Source of the DNA: Bacillus kwashiorkori
Lineage (GTDB): Bacteria > Bacillota > Bacilli > Bacillales > Caldibacillaceae
DNA length: 64,000 bases
Reading direction: 5' to 3'
NCBI RefSeq assembly: GCF_001375515.1
Contig: NZ_CTDX01000016.1
Span: forward strand, 310,001 to 374,000
A program made the position numbers and the translations under genes. How positions within the stretch are numbered: position 1 is the stretch's first letter; the number at the start of each line of letters is the position of its first letter. This document shows, in pieces, positions 37,074-49,063 of this stretch. The notes below the pieces were generated by a model. The model was not told where the DNA came from. It ran no database searches and saw nothing but the letters and a program-made list of their open reading frames with translations.

Positions 37074-37373
37074 ATGTTTCGGTTTTTATTAAAAACATTT
37101 TTATTAGTTGTCGTTCTATTATTCGGAGTGATTATCGGTATTCAAGAAGCAAATCATGGTGTCTATAAAATGAAGGGGTATCATGATCCTCGGTTTGAAA
37201 ACCAATTAAATGTTAGTTTAGATAATCAATATTCCTATAATAATCAGGATTTAGAAGAAAAACGTCAGACATTAGAAGAAATTCAAACATATAATCTTTT
37301 TTCCGATGTAGGTAAAAAAATAGCTGGCTTGTTTACGAATATCACATCCCAATTTTTTAACAATGATACATAG
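37074..37373 (+). CDS. yqxA: YqxA family protein (DUF3679)
   Basis: A 99-residue protein with one N-terminal membrane helix (about residues 5-25), then IGIQEANHGVYKMKGYHD and a polar tail with coiled-coil tendency. B. subtilis has yqxA between spoIIP and lepA; its function is unknown. I choose ATG 37074 after GGGTGTGA; the frame extends upstream to 37041 without a site. The gene ends at its own terminator. Confidence 0.85.
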   Translation: MFRFLLKTFLLVVVLLFGVIIGIQEANHGVYKMKGYHDPRFENQLNVSLDNQYSYNNQDLEEKRQTLEEIQTYNLFSDVGKKIAGLFTNITSQFFNNDT

Positions 37374-37390
37374 TTGGGAATATTAAAGAA

Positions 37391-37430
37391 AGGGATGCTC
37401 CGTATTTGTTTTAACGGACATCTCTTTTTT
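37391..37430 (+). terminator. Terminator after yqxA
   Basis: AGGGATG-c-TCCGT (37391-37403) pairs with ACGGA-c-ATCTCT (37414-37425, one G-T pair), then a run of Ts. The rest of the gap to lepA contains only the lepA promoter. Confidence 0.82.
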
Positions 37431-37593
37431 GTTGCTTGCCTCACAATACCCTTTAAATAAATCTTTCATATGAAACGGCGACTCAACCTTGAAAAATTAC
37501 CAAATGATGTGATACTCCCTTATAAAAAAAGCAAAACATGCATTTTAGTTAAAGTACTATTATGAAAACAAGTTTTAAATTAAATAGTTTTTA

Positions 37594-37622
37594 TTGAATC
37601 TAAAATATTGTATTGTTATAAT
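37594..37622 (+). promoter_or_regulatory. Sigma-A promoter of lepA
   Basis: TTGAAT at 37594-37599, a 17-base spacer and TATAAT at 37617-37622, 43 bases before the start codon. Confidence 0.78.
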
Positions 37623-37665
37623 CAAGACTAGTGATTTTGTCTTTACTACAGGAGTGAACAAATGA

Positions 37666-39489
37666 ATGAATAGAGAAGAAAAACTAAATAGACAAGCGAG
37701 AATTCGGAACTTTTCCATCGTTGCCCATATTGACCACGGAAAGTCAACATTAGCGGACCGAATTTTAGAGACAACTCATGCATTAACTTCCCGCGAAATG
37801 AAAGAACAGTTATTAGATTCAATGGATATTGAAAGAGAACGGGGTATTACCATTAAATTGAACGCTGTACAACTTACATATACTGCTAAAGATGGTATAG
37901 AATACATTCTTCATCTTATTGATACACCAGGACATGTCGATTTTACTTATGAAGTATCGCGAAGCTTAGCGGCGTGTGAAGGGGCGATTTTAGTCGTTGA
38001 TGCTGCCCAAGGAATTGAAGCACAAACACTTGCTAATGTATATTTAGCAATTGATAATAACTTAGAAATCATTCCTGTTATTAATAAAATCGACCTGCCA
38101 AGTGCTGATCCAGAAAGAGTGAGACAAGAAATAGAAGATGTAATTGGATTAGATGCATCAGATGCAGTGCTAGCATCTGCAAAAGCTGGGATAGGAATCG
38201 AGGAAATTTTAGAGCAAGTAGTTGAAAAAGTACCCGCTCCTCAAGGTGACCCTGACAATCCATTAAAAGCATTGATATTTGATTCTTTATATGATGCGTA
38301 CCGTGGAGTTGTTGCATATATTCGTATCGTCGAAGGCTCAGTGAAAGTCGGCGACAAAATTAAAATGATGGCGACTGGCAAAGAATTTGAAGTAACAGAA
38401 CTTGGTGTATTCTCTCCACATCCAGTGAAACGCGAAGAATTAACGGTCGGAGATGTTGGTTATTTAACGGCCTCTATTAAAAATGTCGGTGATACGAGAG
38501 TTGGGGACACGATTACGTTAGCAGAAAATGGGGCAAAAGAACCTTTACCTGGATATCGCCGCTTAAATCCAATGGTCTATTGTGGATTGTATCCGATAGA
38601 TACAGCGAAATACAATGACTTACGGGAGGCGCTGGAGAAACTTCAGCTAAATGATTCTGCATTACAATTTGAACCGGAAACTTCACAAGCGTTAGGCTTC
38701 GGTTTCCGCTGCGGGTTTTTAGGTTTGCTTCATATGGAAATTATTCAAGAACGAATTGAACGGGAATTTAAAATTGATTTAATTACTACTGCACCAAGTG
38801 TTATTTATGATGTATATTTAACCGATGGTGAGACACTACATGTCGATAACCCATCCAACATGCCTGATCCGATAAAAATTGACCATGTGGAGGAACCGTT
38901 CGTCAAAGCAAGCATTATGTCACCAAATGATTATGTCGGTGCAATCATGGAACTTTGCCAGAAAAAACGCGGAGTTTTTATCGATATGCAATATTTAGAT
39001 GAGACACGGGTAACGATTACGTATGAGTTACCATTATCTGAAATCGTCTTTGATTTTTTTGATCAGCTTAAATCGAATACGAAAGGATACGCCTCTTTCG
39101 ACTATGAAATGATCGGTTACCGACCTTCCAAACTTGTTAAAATGGACATTTTATTAAATGCGGAAAAAATTGATGCTTTAAGCTTTATTGTGCATAAAGA
39201 TTCGGCGTATCATCGTGGAAAGGTCATTGTTGAAAAGCTTAAAGAAATTATCCCTCGTCAACAATTTGAAGTTCCTGTCCAAGCAGCAATCGGGAATAAA
39301 ATCATCGCTCGTTCCACCATTAAAGCGATGCGTAAAAATGTCTTAGCGAAATGTTACGGCGGAGATATTTCTCGGAAACGAAAATTATTAGAAAAACAAA
39401 AAGAAGGTAAAAAACGGATGAAACAAGTTGGATCTGTTGAAGTTCCACAAGAAGCGTTCATGGCAGTGTTAAAAATTGATGAGGACTAA
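37666..39489 (+). CDS. lepA: Elongation factor 4 (LepA)
   Basis: Ribosome-associated GTPase linked to translation under stress and 30S biogenesis. 607 residues. G1 [13 protein letters not shown] (near 20), G2 RERGITI, G3 DTPGHVDF, G4 NKIDLP; then EF-G-like domains and the LepA-specific C-terminal domain ([20 protein letters not shown], near 565). ATG 37666 is eight bases after AGGAGTGA. Own promoter and terminator. Confidence 0.98.
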   Translation: MNREEKLNRQARIRNFSIVAHIDHGKSTLADRILETTHALTSREMKEQLLDSMDIERERGITIKLNAVQLTYTAKDGIEYILHLIDTPGHVDFTYEVSRSLAACEGAILVVDAAQGIEAQTLANVYLAIDNNLEIIPVINKIDLPSADPERVRQEIEDVIGLDASDAVLASAKAGIGIEEILEQVVEKVPAPQGDPDNPLKALIFDSLYDAYRGVVAYIRIVEGSVKVGDKIKMMATGKEFEVTELGVFSPHPVKREELTVGDVGYLTASIKNVGDTRVGDTITLAENGAKEPLPGYRRLNPMVYCGLYPIDTAKYNDLREALEKLQLNDSALQFEPETSQALGFGFRCGFLGLLHMEIIQERIEREFKIDLITTAPSVIYDVYLTDGETLHVDNPSNMPDPIKIDHVEEPFVKASIMSPNDYVGAIMELCQKKRGVFIDMQYLDETRVTITYELPLSEIVFDFFDQLKSNTKGYASFDYEMIGYRPSKLVKMDILLNAEKIDALSFIVHKDSAYHRGKVIVEKLKEIIPRQQFEVPVQAAIGNKIIARSTIKAMRKNVLAKCYGGDISRKRKLLEKQKEGKKRMKQVGSVEVPQEAFMAVLKIDED

Positions 39490-39526
39490 TAATTGAATAA
39501 TCTTTCGTCATCTCCATGATAACGTA

Positions 39527-39560
39527 AAAGAGGTTAGTCCAATCACTAGCCTCTTTTTCG
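39527..39560 (+). terminator. Terminator after lepA
   Basis: AAAGAGGTTAGT pairs with ACTAGCCTCTTT (one wobble) around CCAATC, followed by T-rich sequence to 39560. Confidence 0.82.
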
Positions 39561-39613
39561 TTTTTTTACACGATTCTATATTTGTAACTTTTAAAAAAGA
39601 AGGTTGTGTTTAA

Positions 39614-40747
39614 ATGCCAAAAGGAGTATATATCCATATTCCATTTTGTAATCATATATGTCATTACTGTGATTTTAATAAAGTATTTTTAAAAGGTCAG
39701 CCAGTAGAAGAATATTTGTCAGCTCTAGATAAAGAAATGGCACTTACCTTTGCCGCAAGTCCTGCTTCAAAAGTGGAGACAATATTCATTGGTGGTGGAA
39801 CACCGACAGCACTTTCGGAAAAGCAACTAGAAAGTTTATTAACCATTATTCGAAAACATATACAAACGGAAGCGGATTACGAATTTACGGTAGAGGCAAA
39901 CCCGAATGATTTATCGAAAGAAAAGCTCTCTATTATGAGAACAAATGGGGTTAATCGTCTAAGCATTGGCGTCCAAACATTTTCTCCCCCCTTATTAAAG
40001 ATCATTGGCAGAACGCATACTAACAACGATGTATATCAGTCAATCGCACTAGCAAAAGAAATTGGTTTTAACAATATTAGTATTGATTTAATGTACGGCT
40101 TGCCAAACCAGTCGATGAAAGACGTACGTCATTCTTTATCAGAGTTTTTCTCGTTAAATATTGAACATTGTTCGGCATATTCCTTAATTGTTGAACCAAA
40201 AACCGTTTTTTATAATTTAATGCGACAAGGGAGGTTATTATTGCCGAAAGAAGATGTGGAAGCAGATATGTATGAAGAAATAATGGCAGAGATGACAGCC
40301 AATGGTTTCCATCAATATGAAATAAGTAATTACGCCAAACAAGGATATGAAAGTCGACATAATTTACTTTATTGGGATAATAAGGAGTATTATGGTTTTG
40401 GTGCTGGTGCGCATAGTTATATAGAAAACAAACGACGTTCGAATATTGGCCCAGTGAACCAATATATGAAATCTTTGCAGGGAGACAAATTACCAATCCG
40501 CCAAGAACTAGTTTTGACGGAACAGGAAAAAATGGAAGAAGAGATGTTTCTAGGGCTAAGAAAAACTTCTGGGGTCGATATAAATAAATTCCAACAAAAA
40601 TTTAACATTTCTCCTTTGGAAAAATATAAAGAAGAAATATTACAGTTAGAAAAAAAACACCTCATTCAAATTATAAATAATCAAATACAGTTAACGAAAC
40701 AGGGAAGACTACTAGGAAATGAAGTATTTCAAGCATTTCTTAACTAA
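39614..40747 (+). CDS. hemW: Radical SAM heme chaperone HemW
   Basis: Once annotated as oxygen-independent coproporphyrinogen oxidase HemN; HemW-type proteins bind heme and deliver it to respiratory proteins. 377 residues. Radical SAM motif CNHICHYC (CxxxCxxC, near residues 12-19), GGGTPT (near 57), RLSIGVQTF and YEISNYAK; C-terminal HemN_C domain. The residue set is HemW-like rather than HemN (no CxxxCxxCxC). Start follows AAGAAGG. Confidence 0.94.
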   Translation: MPKGVYIHIPFCNHICHYCDFNKVFLKGQPVEEYLSALDKEMALTFAASPASKVETIFIGGGTPTALSEKQLESLLTIIRKHIQTEADYEFTVEANPNDLSKEKLSIMRTNGVNRLSIGVQTFSPPLLKIIGRTHTNNDVYQSIALAKEIGFNNISIDLMYGLPNQSMKDVRHSLSEFFSLNIEHCSAYSLIVEPKTVFYNLMRQGRLLLPKEDVEADMYEEIMAEMTANGFHQYEISNYAKQGYESRHNLLYWDNKEYYGFGAGAHSYIENKRRSNIGPVNQYMKSLQGDKLPIRQELVLTEQEKMEEEMFLGLRKTSGVDINKFQQKFNISPLEKYKEEILQLEKKHLIQIINNQIQLTKQGRLLGNEVFQAFLN

Positions 40748-40756
40748 GTTAAAACA

Positions 40757-40785
40757 TTGACAACTAAAAGCTAATTTGTTAATTT
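40757..40785 (+). promoter_or_regulatory. Heat-shock (sigma-A) promoter of the hrcA-dnaK operon
   Basis: TTGACA at 40757-40762, a 17-base spacer and TAATTT at 40780-40785, just before the CIRCE operator. The -35 is perfect, the -10 weak. Confidence 0.6.
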
Positions 40786-40795
40786 AATTATAGAT

Positions 40796-40822
40796 TTAGC
40801 ACTCACCATTAAAGAGTGCTAA
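40796..40822. promoter_or_regulatory. CIRCE operator (HrcA binding site)
   Basis: TTAGCACTC (40796-40804), a 9-base spacer and GAGTGCTAA (40814-40822): the exact CIRCE consensus. HrcA binds here and blocks transcription until heat shock titrates GroE; the right arm touches the hrcA ribosome site at 40823. Confidence 0.98.
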
Positions 40823-40836
40823 AAGGAGTGATAGTA

Positions 40837-41868
40837 ATGTTAACAGAACGTCAATTGTTAATATTGCAGGTCATCATTGATGATTTCATTCGCTCTGCTC
40901 ATCCGGTTGGCTCGCGTACTTTGGCAAAAAAAGAAGAGATTGCTTTAAGTTCAGCAACTATTCGAAATGAAATGGCTGACTTAGAAGAACTAGGTTTTAT
41001 TGAAAAAACACATGTGTCATCTGGCCGAGTACCGTCAGAAAAAGGATATCGCTTTTATGTCGATCATTTAATTCAACCGCAAAAGCTCCATAATTCTGAA
41101 TTAGAAAGAATTCAATCTGTTTTTGCAGAACGATATTATGAGTTTGAAAAAATTGTGCAAAACTCTGCAAAAGTATTATCAGATTTAACGAAATACACGG
41201 CAATTGTTTTAGGTCCAGCCGTAAAGGTAAATAAATTAAACCGAGTACAAATTATCCCATTAAATGAGCGAACAGCATTGGCGGTACTAGTTACTGATAC
41301 TGGCCATATTGAAAATCGAGTCTTTGCCATACCGCAAGATCTGAACAGAGCAGATTTTGAAAAAGTCGTGAACATCCTGAATAGTCGATTAGCTGGTGTC
41401 CCGTTAAATGTACTACAAGATAAATTATTTAAAGAAGTGTCTGCAATTCTAAGAGAACATGTAGACAATTATGAGTACTTACTACGGTCCATTTCAGAAG
41501 TCTTTCATTTATCTGAGGATGAGAAACTGTATTATAGCGGCAAGAACAATATGCTTGCTCAGCCAGAATTTCAAGATCTCAATCAAATAAAAAACATATT
41601 TGATTTAATTGAAAAGGAACAAGACTTCTCGAAAATTTTAAAGAAAACACCAATCGGTCTCCACGTGAAAATCGGAAGTGAAAATAATAATGAAGCAATG
41701 AACTCCTGTAGTTTAATTACTGCAACTTATAATATTGGTGAAGAACAAATTGGAACAATTGCGATACTAGGACCAAAACGAATGAATTATAGCCGCGTAA
41801 TATCATTATTGAATTTATTAAGTAAAAACTTGACAAACGAGTTAACAAGGTTGTATTTTTGGCGGTAG
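40837..41868 (+). CDS. hrcA: Heat-inducible transcription repressor HrcA
   Basis: Represses the dnaK and groE operons through CIRCE; its activity needs GroEL. 343 residues, equal to the B. subtilis protein. N-terminal winged helix ([40 protein letters not shown]), GAF-like middle, and C-terminal [15 protein letters not shown] (near 312). ATG 40837 after AAGGAGTGA. A strong hairpin overlaps the stop codon. Confidence 0.97.
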   Translation: MLTERQLLILQVIIDDFIRSAHPVGSRTLAKKEEIALSSATIRNEMADLEELGFIEKTHVSSGRVPSEKGYRFYVDHLIQPQKLHNSELERIQSVFAERYYEFEKIVQNSAKVLSDLTKYTAIVLGPAVKVNKLNRVQIIPLNERTALAVLVTDTGHIENRVFAIPQDLNRADFEKVVNILNSRLAGVPLNVLQDKLFKEVSAILREHVDNYEYLLRSISEVFHLSEDEKLYYSGKNNMLAQPEFQDLNQIKNIFDLIEKEQDFSKILKKTPIGLHVKIGSENNNEAMNSCSLITATYNIGEEQIGTIAILGPKRMNYSRVISLLNLLSKNLTNELTRLYFWR

Positions 41869-41909
41869 ACTTAGCGAAGCATTGTCCAAACGATGCTTCG
41901 CACACCGCC
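41861..41909 (+). other. Strong hairpin at the hrcA-grpE junction (probable mRNA processing/stabilising element)
   Basis: GGCGGT (41861-41866) pairs with ACCGCC (41904-41909), and inside it GCGAAGCAT (41874-41882) pairs perfectly with ATGCTTCGC (41893-41901). There is no T run after it (TTATTCG), so it is not a clear terminator. In B. subtilis the dnaK operon mRNA is processed between hrcA and grpE, giving a stable grpE-dnaK-dnaJ message. Confidence 0.65.
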
Positions 41910-41972
41910 TTATTCGTTTGTAAAAAATTTATTTACATACTGACACATTAGGCAAAAATGGGGGTGAAATGC

Positions 41973-42599
41973 TTGGAAAAGGAAAAAAATATGTCGATGG
42001 AGGAAAAAACTTTGACTAATGATCTTAATCAAGAAAAAAATACAGCAGTAAATGAAGATGTCGTTGAGGAAAATATGGATACCCCAGTGGAACCTGTTTT
42101 TTTAGAAGATGAACAAAAAGAAAATGAAAATAAAGAACTAGAAAAATATCAAATGAAAATTGCTGAACTTGAGAAATTAGTGGAAGAAAAAGAAAATCGA
42201 TTACTCCGGGTTCAAGCAGATTTTGAAAACTTTAAAAGACGGAGTCGCAGTGAAAAAGAGATGATTGAAAAATATCGTTCAGAAAAATTAGCTAGTGAAT
42301 TGTTGCCCGCTATTGACAACTTCGAAAGAGCCCTTCAAACAGAAGCAGACAGTGAATCAGGCAAAGCGTTGCTAGAAGGGATGGAAATGATTTACCGGAG
42401 CATTTTAACAGCCTTTGAAAAAGAAGGAATAAAACCAATTGAAGCGGTTGGCAAAGAATTTGATCCAAATTTCCATCATGCAGTAATGCAAGGTAATGAT
42501 GAAAATAAAGCATCCAATATTGTATTAGAGGAATTTCAAAAAGGTTATTTGTTAAATGATAAAGTGATCCGACCTTCCATGGTTAAAGTTAATCAGTAA
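41973..42599 (+). CDS. grpE: Nucleotide exchange factor GrpE
   Basis: DnaK nucleotide-exchange factor and thermosensor. 208 residues: acidic disordered N-terminus, long coiled coil (about 65-115), and the C-terminal beta domain with [19 protein letters not shown] and [16 protein letters not shown] choose TTG at 41973, six bases after GGGGGTGA (41960-41967); the ATG at 41958 overlaps that site. dnaK follows after 40 bases. Confidence 0.95.
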   Translation: MEKEKNMSMEEKTLTNDLNQEKNTAVNEDVVEENMDTPVEPVFLEDEQKENENKELEKYQMKIAELEKLVEEKENRLLRVQADFENFKRRSRSEKEMIEKYRSEKLASELLPAIDNFERALQTEADSESGKALLEGMEMIYRSILTAFEKEGIKPIEAVGKEFDPNFHHAVMQGNDENKASNIVLEEFQKGYLLNDKVIRPSMVKVNQ

Positions 42600-42627
42600 G
42601 TATTATTTACATATTTTTAAAATTTAG

Positions 42628-44472
<1,845 letters not shown>

Positions 44473-44506
44473 AATGGATTATAACATTTAACTGATTCAC
44501 ATGTGG

Positions 44507-44540
44507 AGTCAAAGTCAGGTTCGCTTGGCTTTGACTTTTT
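44507..44540 (+). terminator. Terminator-like hairpin between dnaK and dnaJ
   Basis: AGTCAAAG (44507-44514) pairs perfectly with CTTTGACT (44529-44536), extended by CA/GG-type inner bases, then TTTTT. It should partly stop transcription within the operon and give more DnaK than DnaJ and the downstream enzymes. Confidence 0.8.
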
Positions 44541-44631
44541 ATATGGACTAAAGGAACAGGAAATTATTGCATCATTCCTTATAAAAATGTTAGAATTACA
44601 TTTATGCAAAAGGAATCGGGAGTGGAAAATA

Positions 44632-45774
44632 ATGAGTAAACGTGATTACTATGATGTACTCGGTGTAAGTAAGACCGCTACGAAAGAAGAAATCAAAAAG
44701 GCATATCGGAAGTTATCAAAACAATATCACCCAGATATTAATAAAGAACCGGGTGCAGATGAAAAATTTAAAGAAATTGCAGAAGCATATGAAGTATTAA
44801 GTGATGACGGAAAACGTGCTCAGTACGATCAATTCGGTCATGCCGATCCAAACCAAGGTTTTGGTGGGTTCGGTGGTGGCGGATTCGGCGGTTTTGGTGA
44901 CGGCGGGTTCGGTTTCGAAGATATATTTGATACATTTTTCGGTGGTGGTCGCTCCTCTAGAAGAAGAGATCCTAATGCACCAAGACAGGGAGCAGACTTG
45001 CAATATACTATGACATTAGATTTTGAAGAAGCAGTTTTTGGTAAGGAAACAGATATTGAAATTCCTCGGGAAGAAGAATGTGGTACTTGTAAAGGAAACG
45101 GTGCTAAACCAGGAACGAAACCAGAAACATGTCCACACTGTCACGGAACTGGCCAACTAAGTACAGAACAAAATACCCCGTTTGGCCGAATTGTTAATCG
45201 ACGAGTTTGTTTTCATTGTAATGGAACAGGGCAAATTATTAAAGACAAATGTTCTACATGTCACGGAACGGGTAAAGTGAAAAAACGTCGCAAGATTCAT
45301 ATTAAAATTCCAGCTGGAATTGATGACGGACAACAGTTACGTGTAGCTGGACAGGGAGAACCGGGTATTAACGGTGGACCTGCTGGAGATCTTTATATTG
45401 TGTTTTACGTAAAACAACATGAATTTTTCCATCGTGAAGATGATGATATATATTGTGAAATGCCGATTACATTCGTTCAAGCCACGTTAGGCGATGAAAT
45501 TGAAGTCCCAACACTTCACGGAAAAGTTAAATTAAAAATTCCTGCTGGTACACAAACGAATACAAAATTCCGCTTAAGAGGAAAAGGTGTGAAAAATGTT
45601 CGCGGAAATGGAATTGGTGATCAACATGTAACAGTGAAAATTATTACACCAACTAAGATAACCGAGAAACAAAAACAATTACTCCGAGAATTTGCAGAAA
45701 TAAGCGGACAAACGATAGATGAACAAGACGAATCGTTTTTCGGAAAAGTGAAAAGAGCGTTTAAAGGAGAATAA
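44632..45774 (+). CDS. dnaJ: Chaperone DnaJ (Hsp40)
   Basis: Co-chaperone that stimulates DnaK ATPase. 380 residues. J domain with HPD in YHPDINKE (near 35), Gly/Phe-rich linker (near 75-105), four CxxCxGxG zinc repeats ([32 protein letters not shown], about 148-212), and the C-terminal substrate domains. ATG 44632 follows GGGAGTGG; the frame extends upstream to 44503 through the terminator, which is non-coding. Confidence 0.97.
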   Translation: MSKRDYYDVLGVSKTATKEEIKKAYRKLSKQYHPDINKEPGADEKFKEIAEAYEVLSDDGKRAQYDQFGHADPNQGFGGFGGGGFGGFGDGGFGFEDIFDTFFGGGRSSRRRDPNAPRQGADLQYTMTLDFEEAVFGKETDIEIPREEECGTCKGNGAKPGTKPETCPHCHGTGQLSTEQNTPFGRIVNRRVCFHCNGTGQIIKDKCSTCHGTGKVKKRRKIHIKIPAGIDDGQQLRVAGQGEPGINGGPAGDLYIVFYVKQHEFFHREDDDIYCEMPITFVQATLGDEIEVPTLHGKVKLKIPAGTQTNTKFRLRGKGVKNVRGNGIGDQHVTVKIITPTKITEKQKQLLREFAEISGQTIDEQDESFFGKVKRAFKGE

Positions 45775-45792
45775 TGGATTGGAGTTGGCGAC

Positions 45793-46728
45793 ATGAAATG
45801 GTCGGAGATAAGTATCCATACTACAAATGAAGCAGTTGAACCGATTACGAATATTTTATATGAAGCGGGAGCTAGTGGGGTTGTCATTGAGGATTCCTTT
45901 GAACTTGTAAAAAAGCGGGAAGATCGTTTTGGGGAAATTTATAATTTAAATCCGGATGATTACCCAAATGAAGGTGTCATAGTAAAAGCGTATTTGCCCG
46001 TTAATAGTTTTTTAGGCGAAACGGTGGAAGAAATAAAAAGCGCGATAAATAATTTAATATTATACAATTTTGATCTAGGTATGAATCAAGTTACGATTAG
46101 TGAAGTAAATGATGAAGAATGGGCAACTGCATGGAAAAAATATTATCATCCTGTTAAAATCTCAAGCAAATTTACGATCGTACCTACTTGGGAACAATAT
46201 GAACCAGTTACGACGGATGAACATATTATCGAATTGGACCCTGGGATGGCTTTTGGAACAGGAACTCACCCAACAACTGTAATGAGTATTCAAGCGCTCG
46301 AAAGAATAGTGAAAAATGGGGATCTTGTTATCGATGTTGGAACTGGATCAGGTGTATTAAGTATCGCCGCCAGTATGCTTGGTGCTGAAAAAGTATTAGC
46401 TCTAGACTTAGATGAGGTGGCTGTGCAAACAGCGAAAATTAACATAAAATTAAATAAAGTAAATGAACAGATAGACATATTCCAAAACAATTTATTAGAT
46501 GGTATTGAACAGAAAGCGAATGTGATTGTTGCTAATATATTAGCGGAAGTAATTGTACGATTTGCGGACGATGCCTATCATTTGCTCGTCCCTGATGGCG
46601 TCTTTATTACATCAGGAATCATTAATTTAAAACGGCAAGAAGTCGAAGAAAAACTACTGCAAACAGGATTTAAAATTAAAGAGACTTTAGTGATGGAAGA
46701 TTGGGTAACAATTATCGCTACAAAATAA
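45793..46728 (+). CDS. prmA: Ribosomal protein L11 methyltransferase PrmA
   Basis: Trimethylates several lysines and the N-terminus of L11. 311 residues with the N-terminal ferredoxin-like substrate domain and the SAM domain: [12 protein letters not shown] (near 151), [13 protein letters not shown] (near 178) and VANILAEVI (near 250). Part of the hrcA operon as in B. subtilis (yqeT). Confidence 0.96.
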   Translation: MKWSEISIHTTNEAVEPITNILYEAGASGVVIEDSFELVKKREDRFGEIYNLNPDDYPNEGVIVKAYLPVNSFLGETVEEIKSAINNLILYNFDLGMNQVTISEVNDEEWATAWKKYYHPVKISSKFTIVPTWEQYEPVTTDEHIIELDPGMAFGTGTHPTTVMSIQALERIVKNGDLVIDVGTGSGVLSIAASMLGAEKVLALDLDEVAVQTAKINIKLNKVNEQIDIFQNNLLDGIEQKANVIVANILAEVIVRFADDAYHLLVPDGVFITSGIINLKRQEVEEKLLQTGFKIKETLVMEDWVTIIATK

Positions 46729-46743
46729 ATTGGCGGTGGACGT

Positions 46744-47493
46744 ATGCAAAGATATTTCGTTAATGATGCAATAGATGAGAACTATATTCAACTAGCAGGC
46801 AATGATTATCATCATATTACCCGGGTAATGAGGATGACGATAGGAGATAAAATTTCTGTCGTCTTTTCTACTAAAGAGGTGGCTATTTGTAAAATAACTA
46901 AAATTGCGGACGATCACCTTCTTGCAAAAGTCCTTGAAAAATTCACAGAAGATAGAGAGCTGCCAGTTAATGTTACAATTGCATGTGGTTTATTAAAAGG
47001 TGAAAAATTCGATCTCGTAGTCCAAAAAGCTACAGAACTAGGTGTTCACAAGATAATACCTATTAGTTCGGAAAGAACGATCGTCAAATTAGATAATGAA
47101 AAAGCAAAAAAGCGGCAAGAGCGGTGGCGAAAAATCGCCAAAGAGGCGGCAGAACAATCGGAGAGGTTGGTAGTACCGTCCATTGATGTACCGAAATCAA
47201 TCACAACTTTCATTTCTGAATGTGAAAAATATGATTATAAATTAGTTGCCTATGAAGAGGCAGGAAGAACGAATGAAAAGAATCAATTTTTCCAAACGTT
47301 GGAAAAGGTAACAAAAGATAATTCATTAGTATTAGTTATCGGACCTGAAGGAGGGTTATCCGAGTTAGAAGTAGAACAATTACAACTAGCTGGTTTTCTT
47401 CCTTGTGGACTTGGTCCTCGGATATTGCGGGCAGAAACTGCACCATTATATGCACTTTCCGCGATGTCATTTTATTTTGAATTAATGAGGTGA
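46744..47493 (+). CDS. rsmE: 16S rRNA (uracil-1498-N3)-methyltransferase RsmE
   Basis: SPOUT-class methyltransferase modifying U1498 of 16S rRNA. 249 residues: N-terminal PUA-like domain (HHITRVMRM), trefoil-knot domain with LVIGPEGGLSELE (near 197) and LGPRILRAETAPLYAL (near 222). Five bases separate it from mtaB. B. subtilis name yqeU. Confidence 0.96.
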   Translation: MQRYFVNDAIDENYIQLAGNDYHHITRVMRMTIGDKISVVFSTKEVAICKITKIADDHLLAKVLEKFTEDRELPVNVTIACGLLKGEKFDLVVQKATELGVHKIIPISSERTIVKLDNEKAKKRQERWRKIAKEAAEQSERLVVPSIDVPKSITTFISECEKYDYKLVAYEEAGRTNEKNQFFQTLEKVTKDNSLVLVIGPEGGLSELEVEQLQLAGFLPCGLGPRILRAETAPLYALSAMSFYFELMR

Positions 47494-47497
47494 TTTC

Positions 47498-48853
47498 ATG
47501 AGCACTGTAGCATTTTATACTTTAGGATGCAAAGTTAATCATTACGAAACAGAAGCAATTTGGCAATTATTTAAAGAAAATGGGTATAACCGTGTTGACT
47601 TTGAAAAATTAGCTGATGTTTATGTTATTAACACTTGTACGGTAACGAATACTGGTGATAAAAAAAGTCGCCAAGTTATTCGGCGTGCGATTAGGAGAAA
47701 TCCGGACGCAGTTATTTGTGTTACTGGCTGTTATGCCCAAACTTCTCCTGCAGAAATTTTAGCTATACCTGGTGTTGATATCGTTATTGGAACACAAGAT
47801 CGTCCGAAGATGCTTACATATATTGAGCAATTTAAGCAAGAACGGACACCAATTAATGGCGTGAAAAATATTATGAAGAACCGCGTTTATGAAGAAATGG
47901 ATGTACCTTCCTTTACAGATAGAACTCGCGCTTCTTTGAAAATACAAGAAGGTTGCAATAACTTTTGTACATTCTGTATTATTCCTTGGGCACGTGGATT
48001 AATGCGTTCTAGAAATCCACAAGATGTCATTACCCAAGCACAGCAACTAGTAGATGCTGGTTACCGGGAAATTGTTTTAACTGGTATTCATACTGGTGGA
48101 TATGGACAGGATTTGAAAGATTACACTCTAGCAATGCTATTACAAGATTTAGAAGCACAAGTGAAAGGCTTAAAACGGATACGAATTTCCTCGATTGAAG
48201 CTAGTCAATTAACGGATGAAGTAATCGAGACGATAGAAAAATCAAATATTGTTGTGAGACATATGCATGTGCCACTACAATCCGGATCAGACACTGTATT
48301 AAAAAGAATGAGAAGAAAATATACGATGGCCGAGTTTGCTGAACGAATTAATAAATTAAAACAAGCAATGCCACAAGTGGCGATTACTTCAGATGTTATT
48401 GTCGGTTTTCCAGGGGAAACAGAGGAAGAATTTATGGAAACATACCGTTTTATTGAAGAACATAAATTTGCTGAACTTCACGTCTTTCCGTACTCAAAAC
48501 GGACTGGTACCCCTGCGGCAAGAATGGAAGATCAAATTGATGAAGATGTGAAAAATGATCGCGTGCAACGGTTAATCGTCTTGTCTGATCAATTGGCGAA
48601 AGAGTATGCTTCCCAATTTGAAAATGAAGTGCTCGAAGTAATTCCAGAAGAAAAATATAAAGAGGATCCAAATAGCGGACTATATGAAGGATATTCTGAT
48701 AATTACTTGAAAGTTGTTTTTCCTGCTACGGAAGATATGATTGGAAAAATTGTCCGCGTTAAAATTACGAAATCCGGTTATCCATATAATGAAGCTACAT
48801 TTGTTCGTGTTATGGATGAGATAACATCGGAAGTAGGAGCTACAGCTTTATAA
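47498..48853 (+). CDS. mtaB: tRNA (N6-threonylcarbamoyladenosine-37-C2)-methylthiotransferase MtaB
   Basis: Adds a methylthio group to t6A37 of ANN-decoding tRNAs. 451 residues. N-terminal UPF0004 domain with three cluster cysteines (LGCKVNHYE, NTCTVTN, CVTGCYAQ), radical SAM motif CNNFCTFC (near 153-160), and a C-terminal TRAM domain. B. subtilis name yqeV. Last gene of the hrcA operon before a terminator. Confidence 0.96.
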   Translation: MSTVAFYTLGCKVNHYETEAIWQLFKENGYNRVDFEKLADVYVINTCTVTNTGDKKSRQVIRRAIRRNPDAVICVTGCYAQTSPAEILAIPGVDIVIGTQDRPKMLTYIEQFKQERTPINGVKNIMKNRVYEEMDVPSFTDRTRASLKIQEGCNNFCTFCIIPWARGLMRSRNPQDVITQAQQLVDAGYREIVLTGIHTGGYGQDLKDYTLAMLLQDLEAQVKGLKRIRISSIEASQLTDEVIETIEKSNIVVRHMHVPLQSGSDTVLKRMRRKYTMAEFAERINKLKQAMPQVAITSDVIVGFPGETEEEFMETYRFIEEHKFAELHVFPYSKRTGTPAARMEDQIDEDVKNDRVQRLIVLSDQLAKEYASQFENEVLEVIPEEKYKEDPNSGLYEGYSDNYLKVVFPATEDMIGKIVRVKITKSGYPYNEATFVRVMDEITSEVGATAL

Positions 48854-48868
48854 AAACGAATGAGTAAA

Positions 48869-48938
48869 AGACAAATCCATGAAACAGTCTAAGCCAAAAA
48901 AATTCGGTTCATGATCTGTATTGTGGAAATGTCTTTTT
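48869..48938 (+). terminator. Terminator after mtaB
   Basis: AGACA plus TCCA (48869-48879) pair with TGGA plus TGTCT (48923-48933) with inner pairing, followed by TTTTTAT. Ends the hrcA operon. Confidence 0.65.
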
Positions 48939-49000
48939 ATTTTGTTACCATAAGATCTACTTTTGGAGCCGGCAAACTTTTTGATACTTGAAAATTCAAT

Positions 49001-49029
49001 TTGACAAATAAAGTCATATGAGACATGAT
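49001..49029 (+). promoter_or_regulatory. Sigma-A promoter of deoC
   Basis: TTGACA at 49001-49006 (perfect), a 17-base spacer and CATGAT at 49024-49029, 34 bases before the start. Confidence 0.65.
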
Positions 49030-49063
49030 ACAATCAGAATAAAATAAAAAGGAGTGATCCATT

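Noticed and set aside
40077..40496. 139-codon minus-strand open frame inside hemW
   Set aside because: Antisense shadow; hemW has all its motifs in the plus frame.
44503..44631. 43-codon N-terminal extension of DnaJ
   Set aside because: It crosses the dnaK-dnaJ terminator hairpin and lacks a start signal; [11 protein letters not shown] at 44632 is the family start.
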